Assembly: GCA_963580285.1 (NCBI GenBank)
Contig: CAUZLF010000743.1
Span: 86,814 to 150,813, forward strand
Direction: 5' to 3'
Source: Lucinisca nassula
Taxonomy: Eukaryota > Mollusca > Bivalvia > Lucinida > Lucinidae
Length of the DNA: 64,000 bases
Positions within the stretch are counted from its first letter, which is position 1. The number at the start of each line of letters is the position of its first letter. Positions 12,773 through 23,690 of this stretch are shown piece after piece. The notes beneath the pieces are model-generated. The model made no database searches. It saw nothing but the letters and a program-made list of their open reading frames with translations, and was not told the origin of the DNA. The position numbers were made by a program, and so were the translations under genes.

Positions 12773-15700
12773 CATCATACTGGTTCAGCATTGTCTCTCA
12801 GGCTTGAGCCTGGTATCCTACGGCTGCAGCATGCTCTCATAGGCCCGATGCAGGTACCCTTGTGGTGCAGCATGGTCTCAGGCTTAACCATGGTGTCCCA
12901 TTGGTGCAGCATGCTCTCCCAGGCCTGATCCTGATATACTACGGGTGAAGCATGCTGTCCCATGCCTGATCCAGGCATCCGTCGGGTGCAGCATGCTCAC
13001 CCCAGGCCCGATGCAGGTATCCTTGGGGTGCAGCATGGTCTCAGGCTTGACCATGGTATCCCATTGGTGCAGCATGCTCTCCCAGGCCTGATCCTGATAT
13101 CCTACGGGTTCAGCATGCTGTCTCATGCCTGATCCAGGCATCCGTCGGGTGCAGCATGCTCTCTCAGGCCTGGTTCTGGTGCAGTATGGTCTCTCATGTC
13201 TGATCCTCGTATGCTATTTGTGTAGCATGTTCTCCCTTGCTTCCTCCTGGTATTCTACGGGTGCAACCTACTCTCCCAGGATTGATCAGCTCCAAGACCT
13301 TATCCTAGTATCCTAGTGGTGCAGCATGGTCTCTCATCCTTGACTCTAGTATCCTACTAATGCAGCGTGCTCTCCCAGGCCTGATCCTTGTATCATGCTC
13401 TCCTAGGCCTGATCCTGGTATTCTACGGGTGCAGCATGGTCTCTCAGGCCTGATCCTGCTATCCGATGAATGCAACATGCTCTCCGAGGCCTGATCCTGG
13501 TATACTACGGATGCAGCATGCTCTCTCAGGTCTGATCTTGGTATCCTACGCAGACAGCACAGTCTCTCATGTCTGATCCTGGTATCCTATGGATGCAGCA
13601 TCCCCTCACAGGCCTGATACCATTCTGCTGCAGCATGGGCTCTCAGGCTTGACCCTGGTATCCTGCGGGTGCTGTATGCTCTCCAAGGCGTGGTTCTGTT
13701 ATCTTACGGGTGCAGCATGGTCTCCCAGGCCTGATCCTGTTATCCTTCTTGTGCAGGATAGTCTCCCAGGCCTGATCCTGGTAACCTACTGGTGCGCATG
13801 GTCACTCAGGCTTGACCTGGTGTCCTACGGCTGTAACATGCTCTCTCAAACCTGATCCATGTATCCGTCGGGTGCAGCATGCTCTCCCAGGCAAGTTCTT
13901 TCAGTCATGACCCCGGTATCCTACGGGTGCAGCATGCTCTCCCAGGTTGGTCTCTCAGGCTTGACCCCGGTGTCCTACGGGTGCGACATGCTCTCCCAGA
14001 CCTGATCCTGGTATCCTACGGGTGGAGCATGGTCTCTCAAGCTTTACCCTGGTACCCTACGGGTGCAGCATGGTCTCCAAGGCCTGATCCTGTTATCCGT
14101 CTGTTGCTGCATAGTCTCTCAGGCCTGATCCTGGTAACCTACGGGTGAAACATGCTCTCCCAGGCCTAACCAAGGTATCCTTTTGGTGCGGTATGCTCTC
14201 CCAGGCCTGATCCGGGTATCATACCGGTGCAGCATGGTCTCCCAGGCCTGATCCAGATAGCCTACAGGTGCAGCATTCTCTCCTAGGCCTGATCCTGGTA
14301 TCCTAATGGTGTAGCATGGTCTCTCAGGTCTGATCCTCGTATAGTACGGGTGCAACATGCTCTCCCATGCCTGATCCTGGTAACTTACTGGTGCTGCACG
14401 GTCTCTCAGACCTGATCCTGGTATCCCAGTGCTGCAGCGAGGACACTCAGACTTGACTCTGGTATCCCAGGCCTGATCCAGGTATCATACCGGTGCAGCA
14501 TTGTCTCCCAGACCTCATCCAGATATCCTTCGGGTGCAGCATGTTCATTAAGGCCTGGTCCTTGTACCCTACGGGTGCAGCATGCTCTCCCATGCTTGAT
14601 TCTTTTATCCCACGGGCGCAGCACGCATTCCCAGTCCTGATCCGGGTATTCTAAGGGTGCAGCATGGTCTCTCAAGCTGGATCCTGCTATCCGATGGATG
14701 TTTCATGATCTCCGAGCCTTGATACTGGTATCCTACGGGTGCAGCGTGCTCTTCCAGGCCTGATCTTGATATCCTACGCTGGCAGCATGGTATCTTATGC
14801 CTGATTCTGGTATCCTACGGGTGCAACATGCTCTCCATGCCTGGTCCTCGTATCCTACTGGGGCAGCAGTCTCTCCCAGGCCTGATCCTGGTATCCCACG
14901 GGTGCAGCATGCTCTCCAAGACTTGATTCTGGTATCTATCGGGTGCAGCATGGTCTCCAAGGTCTGATTCTGTAACCCTTTGGGGCAGCATAGTCTCCCA
15001 GGCCTGATCTTGGAAACCTACGGTTGCAGCAAGCTCTCCCATGCCTGATCATGTTATCCTACTAGTGCAGGATGGTCTCTCAGGCTTTACCCTGGTAGCC
15101 TACGGTTGCAGGCCTGATCCAGGTATCATACCGGTGCAGCATGGTCTCCCAGCCCTCATCCAGATATCCTTCGGGTGCAGCATGCTCTCCAAGGCCTGCT
15201 CCAGGTATCCTTCTGGTGCAACATGGTCTCTCATTCTTGACCCTGGTATTCTATGGGTGTAGCATGCTCTCCAGGCCTGATCTTGGTATCCTAATGGTGC
15301 AGCATGACCGTGGTATCCTACGGGTATAGAACACTGTCTTAGGCCTGATCCTGGTACCTACGGTTGCAGCATGGTCTCTCAGGCGTGATCCTCGTATCCT
15401 ACTGGTGCAGCATTCTCTCCCAGCCCTGATCCTGGTAACCGACGGGTGCAGCATGATCTCCTAGGAATGGTTTCTCCGGCTTGACCCTGGTATCCTACGT
15501 GTTTAGAACACTGTCCTAGGCCAGATCCTGATACCTACGGTTGCAGCATGGTCTCTCAGGCGTGCTCCTCGTATCCTAAGGCTGCAGCATTCTCTCCAAG
15601 CCCTGATCCTGGTATCCTACTTGTGCCGCAAGCTCTCCCAGACCAGATCAAGGTATCCTAATGCTGCAGCAGGGTCTCTCAGACTTGACTCTGGTAAACT

Positions 15701-16918
15701 ACTGGTGCAGCACGCTCTCCCAAGCCTGATCCTTGTTTCATACGGGTGAAGCATGCTCTCCCATGCCTGATCATGATATTCTATGGATCCAGCTTGGTCT
15801 CTCAGGCCTGATCCAGCTATCTTAGTGGTGCAGCATGGTCTCTCATCCTTGACTCTAGTATCCTACTGATGCAGCGTGCTCTCCCAGGCCTGATCCTTGT
15901 ATCATGCTCTCCTAGGCCTGATCCTGGTATTCTACGGGTACAGCATGCTCTCCCAGGCTTGATCCTGATAGCCTACGGGTGCAGCATGCTCTCCCATGAC
16001 TGTCCTACGCATTCCTGATCCTGGTATCCTACGGTGCAGCCTGCTCGTCCAGGCCTGATCCTGATATCCTAATGATGCTACATGCTCTCCAAGGCCTGAG
16101 CCTACGTATCCTACGCGTGCAGCATCGCCCCTCAGGCCTGATCCTGGTATCCTACGGCTACAGCATGTTCTCCCAGACCTAATCCTGGTATCCTACGGGC
16201 GCAGCATGGTCTCTCAGGCATGATCCTGGAATCCTAGGGGTGAAGCATTCGCTCCCAGGCCCGGTCCTGGTATCCTACTGGCGCAGCATGGTCTCGCAGG
16301 CCTGATCCAGATATCCTTCGGGTGCAGCATGGTCTACCAGGACTGATCCAGGTATCCGAATGGTGCGACATGGTCTCTCAGGCTTGACCATGGTATCCTA
16401 CTGGTTCAGCATGCTCTCCCAGGCCTGATCCTCGTATCCTTTGAGTGCAGCATGCTCATCCAGACCTGATCTTGGTATCCAAAGGGTGTCGCATCGTCTC
16501 TCTCTTGCCTGATCCTGGTATCTTACGGATGCATCGTGCTCACCCAGGCCTGATCCTGGTAGCCTAAGGGTGCAGCATGCTCTCGTTGTCCTGATCCTGG
16601 TATCCTATGAGTGCAGCATGGTCTCTCAGGCATGATCCTAGTATCGGTCTGTTGCAGCATGCTCTCTCATACTTGATACATGTAATTGTATCCTGCTTGT
16701 GCAGCATGGTCCCTCAGGAATGACTCCTGTGATACCATGCCGCACCACTAGAAGCATGCTGCAAGAGTAGAATACCAGGATCAGGCCTTGGAGAGCATGC
16801 TGCATCCATAGGATAAGAGGATCAGGCTACGGGAGCAACATACACAGACCTAATCCTTGAATGCTACGCGTACAGCCTGGTCCCTCAGGCCTGATTCTTG
16901 TATCTTGCTGGTATTCGT
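12773..16918. repeat. Satellite A, third block
   Basis: 41-bp satellite, more diverged. About 15.1-16.8 kb resembles a decayed copy of the 3.18-kb unit: it shares markers such as GTTTAGAACACTGTCCTAGG (15491; compare 8390) and ends with an inverted segment at 16729. The array degenerates at about 16918, where transposon-derived sequence begins. Confidence 0.92.
16729..16828 (-). repeat. Inverted satellite A segment
   Basis: Reverse-oriented monomers (ATACCATGCCGCACCAC ... ATACCAGGATCAGGCC) near the right edge of satA, in the same relative place as those at 6449 and 9629. Confidence 0.8.
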
Positions 16919-17340
16919 ATTGGAACTCGAAGTTCCCTCCAATGCGCCGGGCGAATGGGACAACCACTGGGCGTAAAATTTGGTCTACGTAATGTTGGCC
17001 AGTCAAGTTACCTTGAACGATCATGGTAACTTGACTGGCCAGCGTTACGTAGACAAAAGTCCAAGACGACAACGCACGCCCACATCGAGCCTATGTTGCC
17101 GTCGAATTTCTGAGACAACAAGGTATAAGGACATTGCCGTGGCTAGCCAAATCCCCCGATATGTCGCCGATTGAGCACATTCGGGATGTCTTGGGTCGCC
17201 GTGTGCGCAACAGACCGCAGCGTTGTAACAATCTGCAACAGCTTGGTCGAGCATTGCAAGAAGAATGGTGACGGATACCAAGGGATATAATCCGTCGCAC
17301 ACAATCACTAACATGCCCAGGTGTCGTGCATGCATCAATG
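16919..17340 (+). pseudogene. Tc1/mariner transposase remnant with internal inversion
   Basis: The + strand from about 17067 reads as the C-terminal half of a Tc1/mariner transposase. It has the DNARPHRA motif followed by SPDMSPIEHIRDVLGRRVR and then a QLGRALQEEW block, where TGA interrupts the frame just after EEW. These carry the second and third acidic residues of the family's catalytic triad. The preceding domain (GNLTGQ..YVDQILRPVVVPF) lies on the minus strand at 16927-17030. A second short copy of GNLTGQRYVD lies on the + strand at 17024-17055. The arms form a ~29-bp near-perfect hairpin around 16983-17055. The element is dead. No terminal repeats were confirmed. Confidence 0.82.
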
Positions 17341-17794
17341 CTTGTGGTGCATGTACCAGATACTGATCCCCTTTGCATATAAACTTTCCGTGTGACATTG
17401 AAGTTTTGCTTCTTTCTATTTGAATTTGGGGGTTCCCTGGTATTTTAGTGCATATCAGTCACGGTTCAATATAGATGTATTATGCAAGTAAAGTCGATGC
17501 ATAGGCGGCGCAAATGCGGAGTCCTGACAGCGCTTTGGGAATTATGTTGACAAGTCCGTGAAATGAAAGATCCTCTACACCCCAATTTATATCGAAAAAG
17601 TGGTGTTAAAGGGGGTATTCGTTATTTTCCTTATGTGCGTTCAAATACATATATTGTGGGTACGGCACCCACTGTCTATAATTGGACAAAATAAGCGCTG
17701 ATCATAAGAAAAATGTCAAACAATTTCATAGACAAAATGCCATTTCTAGAGATATATAAGGCGACATTTTAGCCAACGGGGGTGTTTTTATAAT
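17341..17794. other. Unassigned AT-rich spacer
   Basis: No gene, RNA or clear repeat seen. The word CATATATTGTGGGTAC at about 17648 also occurs in the palindromic units at 23.7 kb, so a degenerate copy of that family may be present. Confidence 0.5.
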
Positions 17795-18303
17795 GGCTTG
17801 AACATATGCAAGTAATACAGGCAAAAATCAGGCTGCGCAACTGTGCAGTCCTATTAGCGCTTAGGTATTATATTTTAATATGTGTTGCATAAAAGCCACG
17901 TTCGAAAATACAGGCGAAGATAACGCTGGGCAACTGTGCAGTCCTATCAGCGCTGAGATATAATATGTTTTTACTATTTGCTGCATGTAAGCCACGTTTG
18001 AACATATGCAAGTAATACAAGCGAATCAGGCTGCACCACTGTGCAGTCCTATCGGCGCTTAGGTATTTTATTTTATTATTTCTTGCATAAAAGCCACGTT
18101 CGAAAATAAGGCGAAGATAAGGCTGCGCAACTGCGCAGTCCTATTAGCGTTGAGATATTATCTTGTTATTATCTGCTTCATGTGAGCCACGTTTTAACAT
18201 ATTGTGCAAGAAAAACAGACGAAGATCAGGTTGCGCAACTGCGCAGTCCTATCAGCGCTTAGATACAATATATTGTATTATTTGCTGTATGGGAGCCACG
18301 TTT
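17795..18303. repeat. ~110-bp tandem array, left part
   Basis: Monomers of about 105-115 bp contain CAACTGTGCAGTCCTAT(C/T)AGCGCT and GCCACGTT(T/C)GAA. Two variants alternate: one with ACATATGCAAGTAATACA, the other with AAAATA(CA)GGCGAAGATAA. About 4.5 monomers are visible. The array is split by a retroposon and resumes at 18609. Confidence 0.85.
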
Positions 18304-18608
18304 AAACCCCCCGCCCATCGAGGCTTGAAAAAATAGATTGGCTGCATGATGCTTCCACGCAGAGCTGAAACCGACCCGCACACGAGTACTGGCAAACGCC
18401 TTAGAGGATCTAAGCTTGCCCAGGCAATGCGGTGCGTGCCGGGCCGTCCATGCTTAGAAACCCTATTAGTATCATTGGGTGGCAGGGCTTGAGATGTCAT
18501 TTCATCCGAATGTCGGGTAAAAGTCCCACAAAATTGGAAGCAACGTCTTCAGAATGATCTTTACAGTGTTGACGGGGACGTTAAACCTCAAATCAAACAA
18601 ACAAACAA
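18304..18608 (+). mobile_element. Short retroposon SINE-A, full copy with target duplication
   Basis: A ~305-bp element from ACCCCCCGCCCATCGAGG to a 3' tail CTCAAATCAAACAAACAAAC. A 10-bp target duplication, AGCCACGTTT, flanks it (18294-18303 and 18609-18618) and interrupts the 110-bp array. Seven other copies are in the window. The 3' tail (GACGTTAAACCTC then CAAA repeats) resembles the tails of the other two short families. No convincing RNA polymerase III boxes were identified, so SINE is a structural name only. Confidence 0.85.
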
Positions 18609-18690
18609 AGCCACGTTTGAACATATTATTCAAGTAATACAAGCTAAGATCAGGTTGCGCAAATGCGCGGCCCTGTCAGTGATCCCGGAT
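18609..18690. repeat. ~110-bp tandem array, right remnant
   Basis: Last partial monomer (GCCACGTTTGAACATATTATTC ... TTGCGCAAATGCGCGGCC) after the SINE-A insertion. Confidence 0.8.
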
Positions 18691-18736
18691 CAATTTGGTT
18701 TTCTTACCTTAGAAATTAATGCGTAACTATACCAAA

Positions 18737-18788
18737 TTTAGTGACATAGAGGCCTTTCTGATATTTAATCTTCATCAGTGTGTCTAAA
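18737..18788 (-). ncRNA. Degenerate hammerhead-like motif
   Basis: On the minus strand CTGATGA is followed after 13 bases by GAAA. The flanks can pair as stem I: ACA/TGT, then a 2-base internal loop, then TTTAG/CTAAA. Stem II would be only GAT/ATC with an A-A opposition where G-C is expected, and stem III is very short. This could be a decayed hammerhead of a Penelope-like element or a coincidence. It is clearly weaker than the motifs at 22.6, 53.3, 62.8 and 63.4 kb. Confidence 0.35.
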
Positions 18789-19240
18789 CCCAAAGGTTTT
18801 GAAACAGAAACGGAGGAGAGAGAATGAATATCTAAATATTAATAATTTAGCACATCTTTTTAGTCCTCGATGAAAAATTACACACACCATTCTTCCAAAA
18901 CTAAACTTAAAATACATGTAGCACAAGGAGTTGCGATTAGTGAGATTAATGTCAAATGTGTCAAATAGACATATTTCTGTGTATCATTTTGTAAGGGAAG
19001 CAACCTCAAATTGACTATATATATGTATAAATCAATGCAAAACCACATTGTGCAAATGCCACCTAAAATAATTTATATGTATATATACCTTTCTGGGGTT
19101 TGCACAGGCGTAAATTAAAATTGTGGGGCATTATATATGCCACACAATTTTTCGATGAACCACAATACAGGTTTTACAACTGAAAATACCCCATAATTGA
19201 CAGATTTCCTAGTATATATATAAACCGACCTGCGGCCTCT
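18789..19240. other. AT-rich spacer
   Basis: No coding or recognised repeat signal beyond short TATATA runs. It may be decayed flank of the Penelope-like fragment that follows. Confidence 0.5.
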
Positions 19241-19244
19241 GCAT

Positions 19245-19510
19245 TCATTTATTAGAAGGGCATGTATTTACATTTCGATGTGGAACAAACTTCACAAATT
19301 ACGAGAATATGTCATGCGACGTAAAAATGTTGTACACATGATGAAATGCAGAGGCTGCGGCGAGGAATATATTGGCGAATCTGGGAACTTATTACGACAG
19401 AGGGTAACGATACACAACCAGCAAATTCGTGACCCCAAAGACAAGGCTGCTTTAGGTTAGTGAGCATATAGCAAATTGTGCACATGCTTTCAACCCAAAT
19501 CAAAGTACTG
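19245..19510 (+). pseudogene. GIY-YIG endonuclease fragment of a Penelope-like element
   Basis: The frame from 19278 reads ...NVVHMMKCRGCGEEYIGES then NLLRQRVTIHNQQIRDP. This is the GIY-YIG nuclease pattern seen at the C-terminus of Penelope-like retroelements: the YIG motif, the following conserved Arg (LRQR), and a Cys-x-x-Cys in the first strand region. At about 19455 the frame shifts by one base. The next frame continues VSEHIANCAHAFNPNQ, the expected follow-on of this domain, and then homology ends. In full elements the nuclease nicks target DNA to prime reverse transcription. Here it is broken, and no reverse transcriptase is adjacent. Confidence 0.8.
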
Positions 19511-19735
19511 AGAGGCGGGCGAGTAATGTCATCTATTTACAACGCTCTTTAGTAAAAACTTGGAAAAAAATGATGACTAAAAAAATAGTCTTTTTACGCT
19601 CTAGTCAAACGTAATTGCTCTTGAATTTATCATTGAGTGTTTTTATCTTCAAACAGGCTATTTCAATAAAATACCACAGACACGATTCAGGTCTCCAAGA
19701 AGTTGACTCTTTTTTCTAGCTTGGAGAAACTGTTG

Positions 19736-19736
19736 T

Positions 19737-19775
<39 letters not shown>

Positions 19776-19778
19776 TTT
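19736..19778. repeat. (ATTT)n microsatellite
   Basis: About eleven uninterrupted ATTT units. Confidence 0.97.
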
Positions 19779-19830
19779 GCATGCACCTTCCTGTATTTGA
19801 GTTAATTTCCACCAAAGCTGACGATCACAT

Positions 19831-20120
19831 TGTTTGTTTGTTTGATTTGAGGTTTAGCGACCCCGTCAACACTGTATAGGTCATTTTTGAGACGCTGCCT
19901 CCAATTGTGTGGGACTTCTACCCGACATTGAGATGAAATGACATCTCAAGCCCTGTCGCCCAATGAAACCAATAGGGTTTATAAGCATGGTTGGTCCTAC
20001 TCTCACCGCTTTACCTGGGCAGGTTTAGGACCTCTAAGCTGTTTACCAGTACTCGTGTGCGCTGCGTGGAAGCATCATGCAGCCTATCTATTTCTTCAAG
20101 CCCCGTTTGGCGGGGGCCGA
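19831..20120 (-). mobile_element. SINE-A, minus orientation, 13-bp target duplication
   Basis: Reverse-oriented copy: it starts TGTTTGTTTGTTTGATTTG and ends GGCGGGGGCCGA on the + strand. The 13-bp duplication CTGACGATCACAT flanks it (19818-19830 and 20121-20133). It has a small deletion relative to other copies in the middle. Confidence 0.85.
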
Positions 20121-20199
20121 CTGACGATCACATATCTATACACTGATGACGACCTACAAATTATAATTCTGTGTATTGAAAACAATAAATAAATAAACG

Positions 20200-20720
20200 A
20201 GCCTGTTCATTTTTGTTTTTCATGCTCGAGATAACCTGTGCAGTTAGTTAAATAAAGTTCTGTCCCCCCTCTGTAAAAATGTCTAAGCCTAACGGACACG
20301 CCTTCCATTTCCATTGGAAGTGGGAACATAAAAAGACGTGAAAGAAGTAAAAAAAAAGTTTTGCTTAAACCATGTCACTCGTTTGGCCCTTTAATTTCTG
20401 CATTTTAAATTAATAGTGTATGCCTCGATCAGATGCTGCGTTTTATGAACTTCGACTTTGACTGATGCAGCTTAATTTGCCCATCAGTGCCAAGCGTCCC
20501 TTTACTGGGACATTCGAAAACGCTGAAGACCCTGATTACAGGCCACAGAATGTGGCATCTGATCAGGACCTTCACTATTTGCTTAAAGCACGGAACTTCA
20601 TCTAAACTCACAGCGAATTAAATTTCTATTTTGAAATTATACATGTAATTAGACCTCTCCAAAGCGGTCGGAATACCATATTTGATGTCGATCAGTACAG
20701 AGAAGCGTGTCAACCCTTTC
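20200..20720 (-). repeat. Dispersed repeat D1, copy without retroposon
   Basis: Reverse-complement homology with 29.5-30.4 kb. Shared features are the CGTCTTTTTATGT..CCACTTC block (20309-20340 versus 30241-30265), the GGGACGCTTGGCA..GGGTGCC block (20479-20510 versus 29742-29766), and an AAATTAAAATGC..AAATTAAAGGG stretch. The 29.9-kb copy holds a SINE-A that is absent here, so this is a paralogous empty site. No coding function is seen. Confidence 0.65.
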
Positions 20721-21500
20721 AACCATGTACATCGCTGCAGATACCGATTCAGATACCGATACAAACCTTATAGATCCAGATCAGACGGCATGTGACAAGC
20801 ACCATCTTTAGACTACACTGTTTGCCAACTTTCAATGACTTGAACAAAACACCTTTCTATAAGAATTGGTACACTGAATATCAAGGCTAGAAGGGTTCTG
20901 TTCAGAAACTGAGGGATGAAAGGGAATGATTTCAAGCATAAACAGCAACGGTGTTGAAAAATAGTGCCGGATTTTTTTATTCAGCTTTCGGCGCATTTTT
21001 TTGTCGTGAAATCTAATAAACATGTCTATTTTTACAAACATTATTCATTTTTCAAACAGTCTGATCTAACTTGATAGGATTTATTTTCATATTTAGATAT
21101 GTATTTTATTTTTATTTTTATTTTTGAGCGGAGGACTGCAAGAAGGAATGTCTGATGAGGTGCACAAAATCTGACGTACGAGGTGTATGGTGACTATAGA
21201 CGGGCTAACACTTGCTAAATATAAGATTTTCCCCTTTTATAAGATGTATTCGGAGAGCACAACTTTAAGGCGTGCGAAAGAAAACCTGTTATTAATACTC
21301 TCAAGCCGAAGTTGAATAGAACCAGCTGATAGGTACACGTGACATCAGGGTATTCACTGACCACACTTTGTGATGATACAGTTTGTTTTCTAACAATTTT
21401 AACGTAACGTTATTGATTTCGGAAGTAACGTCATTACGCATTGTAACGTCGTTACGCATTGTTGCTATGTTAACGTTTGATGTCTTCTTGAAATCTGTTA
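20721..21500. other. Unassigned spacer
   Basis: Contains a short (ATTTTT)n-like tract at 21100-21126 and a duplicated word, TAACGTC(A/G)TTACGCATTG, at about 21425-21460. No recognisable gene; the ~100-aa minus frame here has no known motif. Confidence 0.5.
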
Positions 21501-21839
21501 AAACAGTGAAACCGCGAATATAAAGTAATGTGTGGCGATATCGGACTTTGTTTATTTTATATATTCTGTTCACAAAAAGTTGGGGATATCCGGGTTGCTT
21601 CGAGCCCATCAGCCTAAACATTAGGGATAATCAAATATCGGGTACACCATGTCAATTGACCATCATCTGTGTATATTCGATCTCTGAGCAGTATGATATT
21701 TATGCTCGAGTAGAGAAACACAGGGGGCATAAATTGTACATTGGGTAGTATGTGAATTTTAACATAAGTGACAAATCGGTTTATTGTTGCGAGGTTTCGA
21801 TAAAACTTTCTGCATCGACTGTTGAAGTGTTGTATGAAA

Positions 21840-22375
21840 TGATTTCATGAAAACATTTGTTATTGGGACAATGATTCAACTAATGGGAGGTCGACGTTTG
21901 AGAACCTTTGGTATGCTCCAGACCAGACGTACGCAGTTGCAGACGGCAAATATAATAATTATGGCACAGTCAGTTGTCAGTCGACTATGGGCACCCAATC
22001 GTTGGACAGGAGCAGTAATGGATTTCATAAAAGTGGACTCCAGAAAAGTACTAACGGATGCGATGACCGCCTTGTTATAAACCAAGCGTTACGCAACCGG
22101 AGAATAACGTCAACAGATTTTCAGCAATACCTGCGCCGAGGAAGAGGGGTTAATGTCTATAGACAGTCGATCCGAAATTGCCTTCACTCGAGTGACCTTA
22201 CGGCACGGCGTCCGCACATTGTACTGCCGTTTAAAGCTAGGCACCGAAGAGTACGTTTTGTGTGGTGTACATAGGAACATTAATCAGTGGTCTCACGTTA
22301 TGTTCACTGACGAATCCCGGTTTAACTAGAACTTTCAAGATCCTCGTAGAAGAGTCTGGCGTCGTATTGGTGAAC
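21840..22375 (+). pseudogene. Tc1/mariner transposase pseudogene, N-terminal half
   Basis: Shifted frames together give a helix-turn-helix region (LVINQALRNRRITSTDFQQY then YRQSIRNCLHSSDL) and the start of the catalytic domain (HVMFTDESRFN, then RRVWRRIGE). The Asp of DESRF is the first catalytic acid. A stop follows RFN, and at least one frameshift lies near 22270. The gene is interrupted at about 22376 by a retrozyme-like repeat and resumes at 22703. Confidence 0.8.
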
Positions 22376-22702
22376 TTTAGTGCAGTTTATATTTTACTTT
22401 TGGTCCTTTGAGATCAGCGTGAATATTCTGAGAAATCAGAAATGAATAGTTGGTTTAGACTCATATTCTAGACATGTTTTTAATAATTTGGACCCCATTT
22501 TGATTTATATCAGTCTTTGAATCGACTGCCTATTAGAAATTCGCAAAATTGCAGTATATTTCCTCTGGCTTTCTTTGCCGCATCATTACAGGGTCACTGA
22601 TGAGGCTTAATTAGCCGAAACTACGTAGTATGACCCATCTTCTTTCTTATGAATGTTTTCGTTGTTCTTAAGGGAACTCATTTTTGATTTTTATTTATCC
22701 AG
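22376..22702 (+). mobile_element. Retrozyme-like repeat, family 1, inserted in Tc1 pseudogene
   Basis: A ~327-bp insertion starting AGTGCAGTTTATATTTTAC and ending TTTTTGATTTTTATTT, with transposase sequence on both sides. Near its 3' part lies a complete hammerhead core (22591-22636). The same unit recurs at 35.7-36.4, 53.2-53.4, 62.1 and 63.05-63.5 kb. Compared with the complete 381-bp unit at 63067-63447, this copy lacks the stretch between the cleavage site and AGTGCAG on its 5' side. No open frame is present, so mobilisation must use enzymes from elsewhere. Confidence 0.8.
22591..22636 (+). ncRNA. Minimal type I hammerhead ribozyme, family 1
   Basis: Reads as GGGTCA (stem I), CTGATGA, GGCT-TAATT-AGCC (stem II), GAAA, CTACGTAG (stem III, self-complementary), TA, then TGACCC (stem I). 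Stem I is a perfect 6-bp pairing and stem II a perfect 4-bp pairing. All invariant core bases of the hammerhead are present. Predicted cleavage is after the GTA triplet, between 22630 and 22631. The loopless stem III implies that the active form is a dimer in which stem III forms between two ribozymes, as described for short-stem-III hammerheads of retroelements. Confidence 0.85.
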
Positions 22703-23185
22703 ACCCGGCAAGAGTTGATCATGGTGGATATGGAGTAGGGTCTGATATGACATGAATGGGATCACCATGACTGGAAAAACAGGACTGTATTATTGTGATA
22801 ACGTATTGGCTGCTCGCGGGATACCGTTTGCTCGACGCCGCGGTCCTGGATTCATCTTTAATGACAATAACGCTAGGGCTCACTTGGAACGCGTCATCAT
22901 TGAATACCTTCAATGGTAAAATATTCGGACAATACCATGACCTGAGATGGGTCCAGACGTATCTCCCATCAAATACGTATGTGACATCCTCGGGAAACGA
23001 GTCCGAAGCTGCGATCAGCCTCTAAGGACCCTGGGTGAGCTTGGTGCAGCACTTCAAGAAGAGTGGCAAAGATCCCTCAATTTACGGTTTGTAGACTGAT
23101 TGGAAGTATGCGACGACGATTCATTGGCTGATGTGACTATCGAGATGGTCCAACGCGTTATTGAGGGCTTGTGAAAAATGACGTT
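22703..23185 (+). pseudogene. Tc1/mariner transposase pseudogene, C-terminal half
   Basis: Continues the transposase after the insertion: HGGYGV, then GPGFIFNDNNARAHLERVI (second catalytic Asp in the DNNARAH motif, usually DNARPH). Further on come GPDVSPIKYVCDILGKRVR and LGELGAALQEEWQ. Frames change at least twice, and there is a stop (LQW then TAA) in the middle. It is a degenerate Tc1-like copy, distinct from the one at 17 kb. Confidence 0.8.
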
Positions 23186-23690
23186 GACGCTTAGAAGGTT
23201 GGTCGCCGTGTCGCTACATAATGACGTTATCATTGGAATTAATGTGTGGTTCAATTTATGGATATTTGATAGTTTGTTTTAATCAAATGCATCTTGGCCA
23301 GGTAACGTTTTATTTATTCTCCAATTTTCAGTAATCTCAGTAATTCTCTATCCGAAGAGAGTTAAAGGCACTTTTTTTTTATTGCATAACACCCTCATGA
23401 CCAGTTATTGAAGAAATCAGTTTTGAGATAAGATACCTTTGGGATATTCTGACTGTCATACAGGTAGGGGACCAAGAGAGGGTAATCAGTTACCTAGAGG
23501 CAATTCACAACTATTTATTTACTTGTTTGATAACTATGTCCTGGTTTTGATATTAATGGAATATATTCTTTTTTTTATTATTTTATTTTATTTTTTTCAC
23601 CATTATTGATAACCATTACTAAAACCTACTGAAATAACTTGGTTAAATTTTACGACCAAAAATGATTAAAGTCCTGATATCTTTAATATT
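23186..23690. other. AT-rich spacer
   Basis: T-rich tracts (about 23370 and 23570-23600) and no recognisable gene. It may include the decayed right end of the Tc1 element; a terminal inverted repeat could not be confirmed. Confidence 0.5.

Noticed and set aside
17045..17398. 117-aa minus-strand open frame
   Set aside because: It is the antisense shadow of the Tc1/mariner C-terminal coding sequence.
21149..21175. TCTGATGAGGTGCAC as a hammerhead core
   Set aside because: No GAAA and no complementary flanks.
22795..23025. 76-aa plus-strand open frame as a gene
   Set aside because: It is an alternate frame of the Tc1-like transposase C-terminal half.
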